Assembly (NCBI RefSeq): GCF_900114375.1
Contig: NZ_FOSV01000013.1
Span: 62,001 to 126,000, forward strand
Reading direction: 5' to 3'
Source: Methylorubrum salsuginis
GTDB lineage: Bacteria > Pseudomonadota > Alphaproteobacteria > Rhizobiales > Beijerinckiaceae
DNA length: 64,000 bases
Part shown: one piece after another, positions 63,112 to 64,000 of the stretch
How the letters are laid out: every line of letters begins with the position of its first letter
How positions within the stretch are numbered: position 1 is the first letter of the stretch
Notes under the pieces: generated by a model
The model's input: the letters and a program-made list of their open reading frames with translations, nothing else
Databases searched by the model: none
What the model was told of the DNA's origin: nothing
Position numbers and translations under genes: made by a program

Positions 63112-63615
63112 ATGTCCGATCTGACGCCTCTCCAGGCCGTGCTGAACGCGCGGAGCCCTCTGTCGGCCGATGGTTCCGGCCCGCGCCGCGGCTGCCCGCT
63201 GTCCGATCTGCGCGACCGCCTGCGCCGCGCCGGCCTGCGCCCGACCCGCCAGCGCCTTTCGCTGGGCTGGCTCCTGTTCGGGCGCGGCGACCGCCACCTG
63301 ACCGCGGAAATGCTCTACGACGAGGCCATGCGCGCCAAGGTGCCGGTCTCGCTCGCCACAGTCTACAACACGCTGCACCAGTTCACCGAAGTCGGCCTGC
63401 TGCGCCAGCTCGCCCTGGACGGGTCGAAGGCCTATTTCGACACCAACCCGAGCGAGCATCACCACTTTTTCCTGGAAGAGGAAGGCGAAGTGCTCGACAT
63501 GCCGGAATGCGGCATCTCGGTCGATTCGCTCCCCGATGCCCCCGAGGGCATGGAGATCGCCGGCGTCGAGGTGATCGTGCGTCTGCGCCGCCGCGCCGTG
63601 TCCGGCCGCGGCTGA
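63112..63615 (+). CDS. irr: Iron response regulator Irr (Fur family)
   Basis: 167 residues from the ATG at 63112. DNA-binding part: RRAGLRPTRQRLSLGWLLFG and KVPVSLATVYNTLHQFTEVG. The HHH motif in SEHHHFFLEE and the N-terminal GCP of the heme-regulatory type (RRGCPLSDLRDRL) are those of Irr in Rhizobiales. Irr binds heme and represses or activates iron genes when iron is low. Divergent from fabA; followed by a bidirectional terminator. Confidence 0.94.
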   Translation: MSDLTPLQAVLNARSPLSADGSGPRRGCPLSDLRDRLRRAGLRPTRQRLSLGWLLFGRGDRHLTAEMLYDEAMRAKVPVSLATVYNTLHQFTEVGLLRQLALDGSKAYFDTNPSEHHHFFLEEEGEVLDMPECGISVDSLPDAPEGMEIAGVEVIVRLRRRAVSGRG

Positions 63616-63635
63616 GTCTTTTCCCAGCTCGACAA

Positions 63636-63669
63636 CGATAAAGGGCCCGGTTCGCCGGGCCCTTTATCG
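63636..63669. terminator. Bidirectional rho-independent terminator between irr and the SH3 gene
   Basis: A perfect 15-bp stem (CGATAAAGGGCCCGG and its inverse) with a TTCG loop; TTTA/TTTG on one side and the complement on the other. It serves two convergent genes. Confidence 0.92.
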
Positions 63670-63675
63670 TTTGTC

Positions 63676-64000
63676 TCAGTCGATCTTCTCGTCCGGGTAG
63701 ACGCCCCAGAGCCGGTCCTGACGGATATAGCCGTCGACGTCGCCCTGCTTCTGCGGCAGGGCCACGACGAGGCGACACCATTGGCCGCTGCAGGTCTTCA
63801 CGCTGCCGATCACGCCGGGCTGTAACCGCGCCTGCTCGCCGGCCCCCTCGTCGGCCCGCGCCTTGAGCGGCACGGTGGTCTTGGCCGCATCCGCCTTCTC
63901 GCCCGAGGGCGGGATGACCACGGCCGTGCGCCGGCCCGAGAGCAGCGAGTGCAGCACCCAGCCCTCGGTGCCCTCCGAATCGCGGATGCGCCGCCACGTC
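63676..64000 (-). CDS. SH3-domain protein (truncated by window end)
   Basis: The C-terminal 107 residues are in the window, in frame to the last base. Two bacterial SH3-like repeats are visible: WRRIRDSEGTEGWVLHSLLS and ARLQPGVIGSVKTCSGQWCR with GYIRQDRLWGVYPDEKID at the end. It is like exported rhizobial SH3_3/DUF1058 proteins that probably bind the cell wall. The start, and any signal peptide, lie outside the window. Confidence 0.82.
   Translation of the reverse strand, partial: TWRRIRDSEGTEGWVLHSLLSGRRTAVVIPPSGEKADAAKTTVPLKARADEGAGEQARLQPGVIGSVKTCSGQWCRLVVALPQKQGDVDGYIRQDRLWGVYPDEKID

Overview
The window is GC-rich alphaproteobacterial chromosome, most likely a Methylobacterium/Methylorubrum (Rhizobiales). 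The main reasons are a lanmodulin gene with four DPD-type EF-hands beside a TonB-dependent receptor (the lanM/lutH pair of lanthanide-using methylotrophs), rhizobial-type motility genes (motB-motC-motE, ftcR), an Irr-type Fur regulator and the usual fabA/fabB/fabI genes. No rRNA, tRNA, CRISPR array, complete insertion sequence or prophage was seen.

Layout. 1-2.8 kb: end of an unidentified membrane-protein gene and a convergent heparinase II/III-like gene. 3.0-9.3 kb: tightly overlapping flagellar operon flgB-flgC-fliE-flgG-flgA-flgI-motE-flgH-fliL-fliP. 9.3-11.6 kb: a ClC channel gene divergent from a marR gene, with a shared candidate operator. 11.7-20.1 kb: second motility operon fliF-fliH-like-motB-motC-fliK-lytic transglycosylase. 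20.2-24.2 kb, minus strand: ftcR, then fliN-fliG-flhB-unknown. Together these encode basal body, rod, rings, switch parts, stator helpers and hook-length control. flhA, fliI, fliM, fliQ, fliR, motA and flagellin are not here.

24.3-29.9 kb: a CinA/MoaB-like gene, sfsA, then an AT-rich patch (about 25.9-28.1 kb) with a secreted CXXCH protein and a 74-residue partner, followed by an FkbM methyltransferase and an alpha/beta hydrolase. 30-37.8 kb: assimilatory sulfate reduction, cysH-cysD-cysN on the minus strand, and an Lrp/AsnC regulator, cysJ and cysI on the plus strand. A 127-bp imperfect palindrome separates cysJ from cysI. 37.8-38.7 kb: panC.

39.0-42.9 kb: lanthanide locus, with the LutH-like receptor, lanmodulin and a small secreted protein, each followed by a hairpin terminator. 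The lutA-G transport genes are not adjacent. 42.9-44.2 kb: a Tat-exported beta-helix-like gene broken by one frameshift in a homopolymer region. 44.7-50.9 kb: exopolysaccharide genes (initiating phosphoglycosyltransferase, GT4, export lipoprotein, Wzz/ExoP-like protein with a degenerate kinase domain). 51.7-58.3 kb: a large exported AMIN/TPR-like protein, a small exported protein, a polysaccharide deacetylase and a CelD-type acetyltransferase, probably also envelope or polysaccharide functions. 58.3-64 kb: doxX, a second fliP, fabI, a 39-residue membrane protein, fabB, fabA, divergent irr and a truncated SH3-domain gene.

The points most worth a second look are the lanM/lutH locus (an EF4 with Asp at position 1, and two adjacent palindromes before lanM), the AT-rich CXXCH gene pair, the second fliP, and the homopolymer frameshift in the beta-helix gene. 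No clearly new multi-gene defence or mobile system was found.
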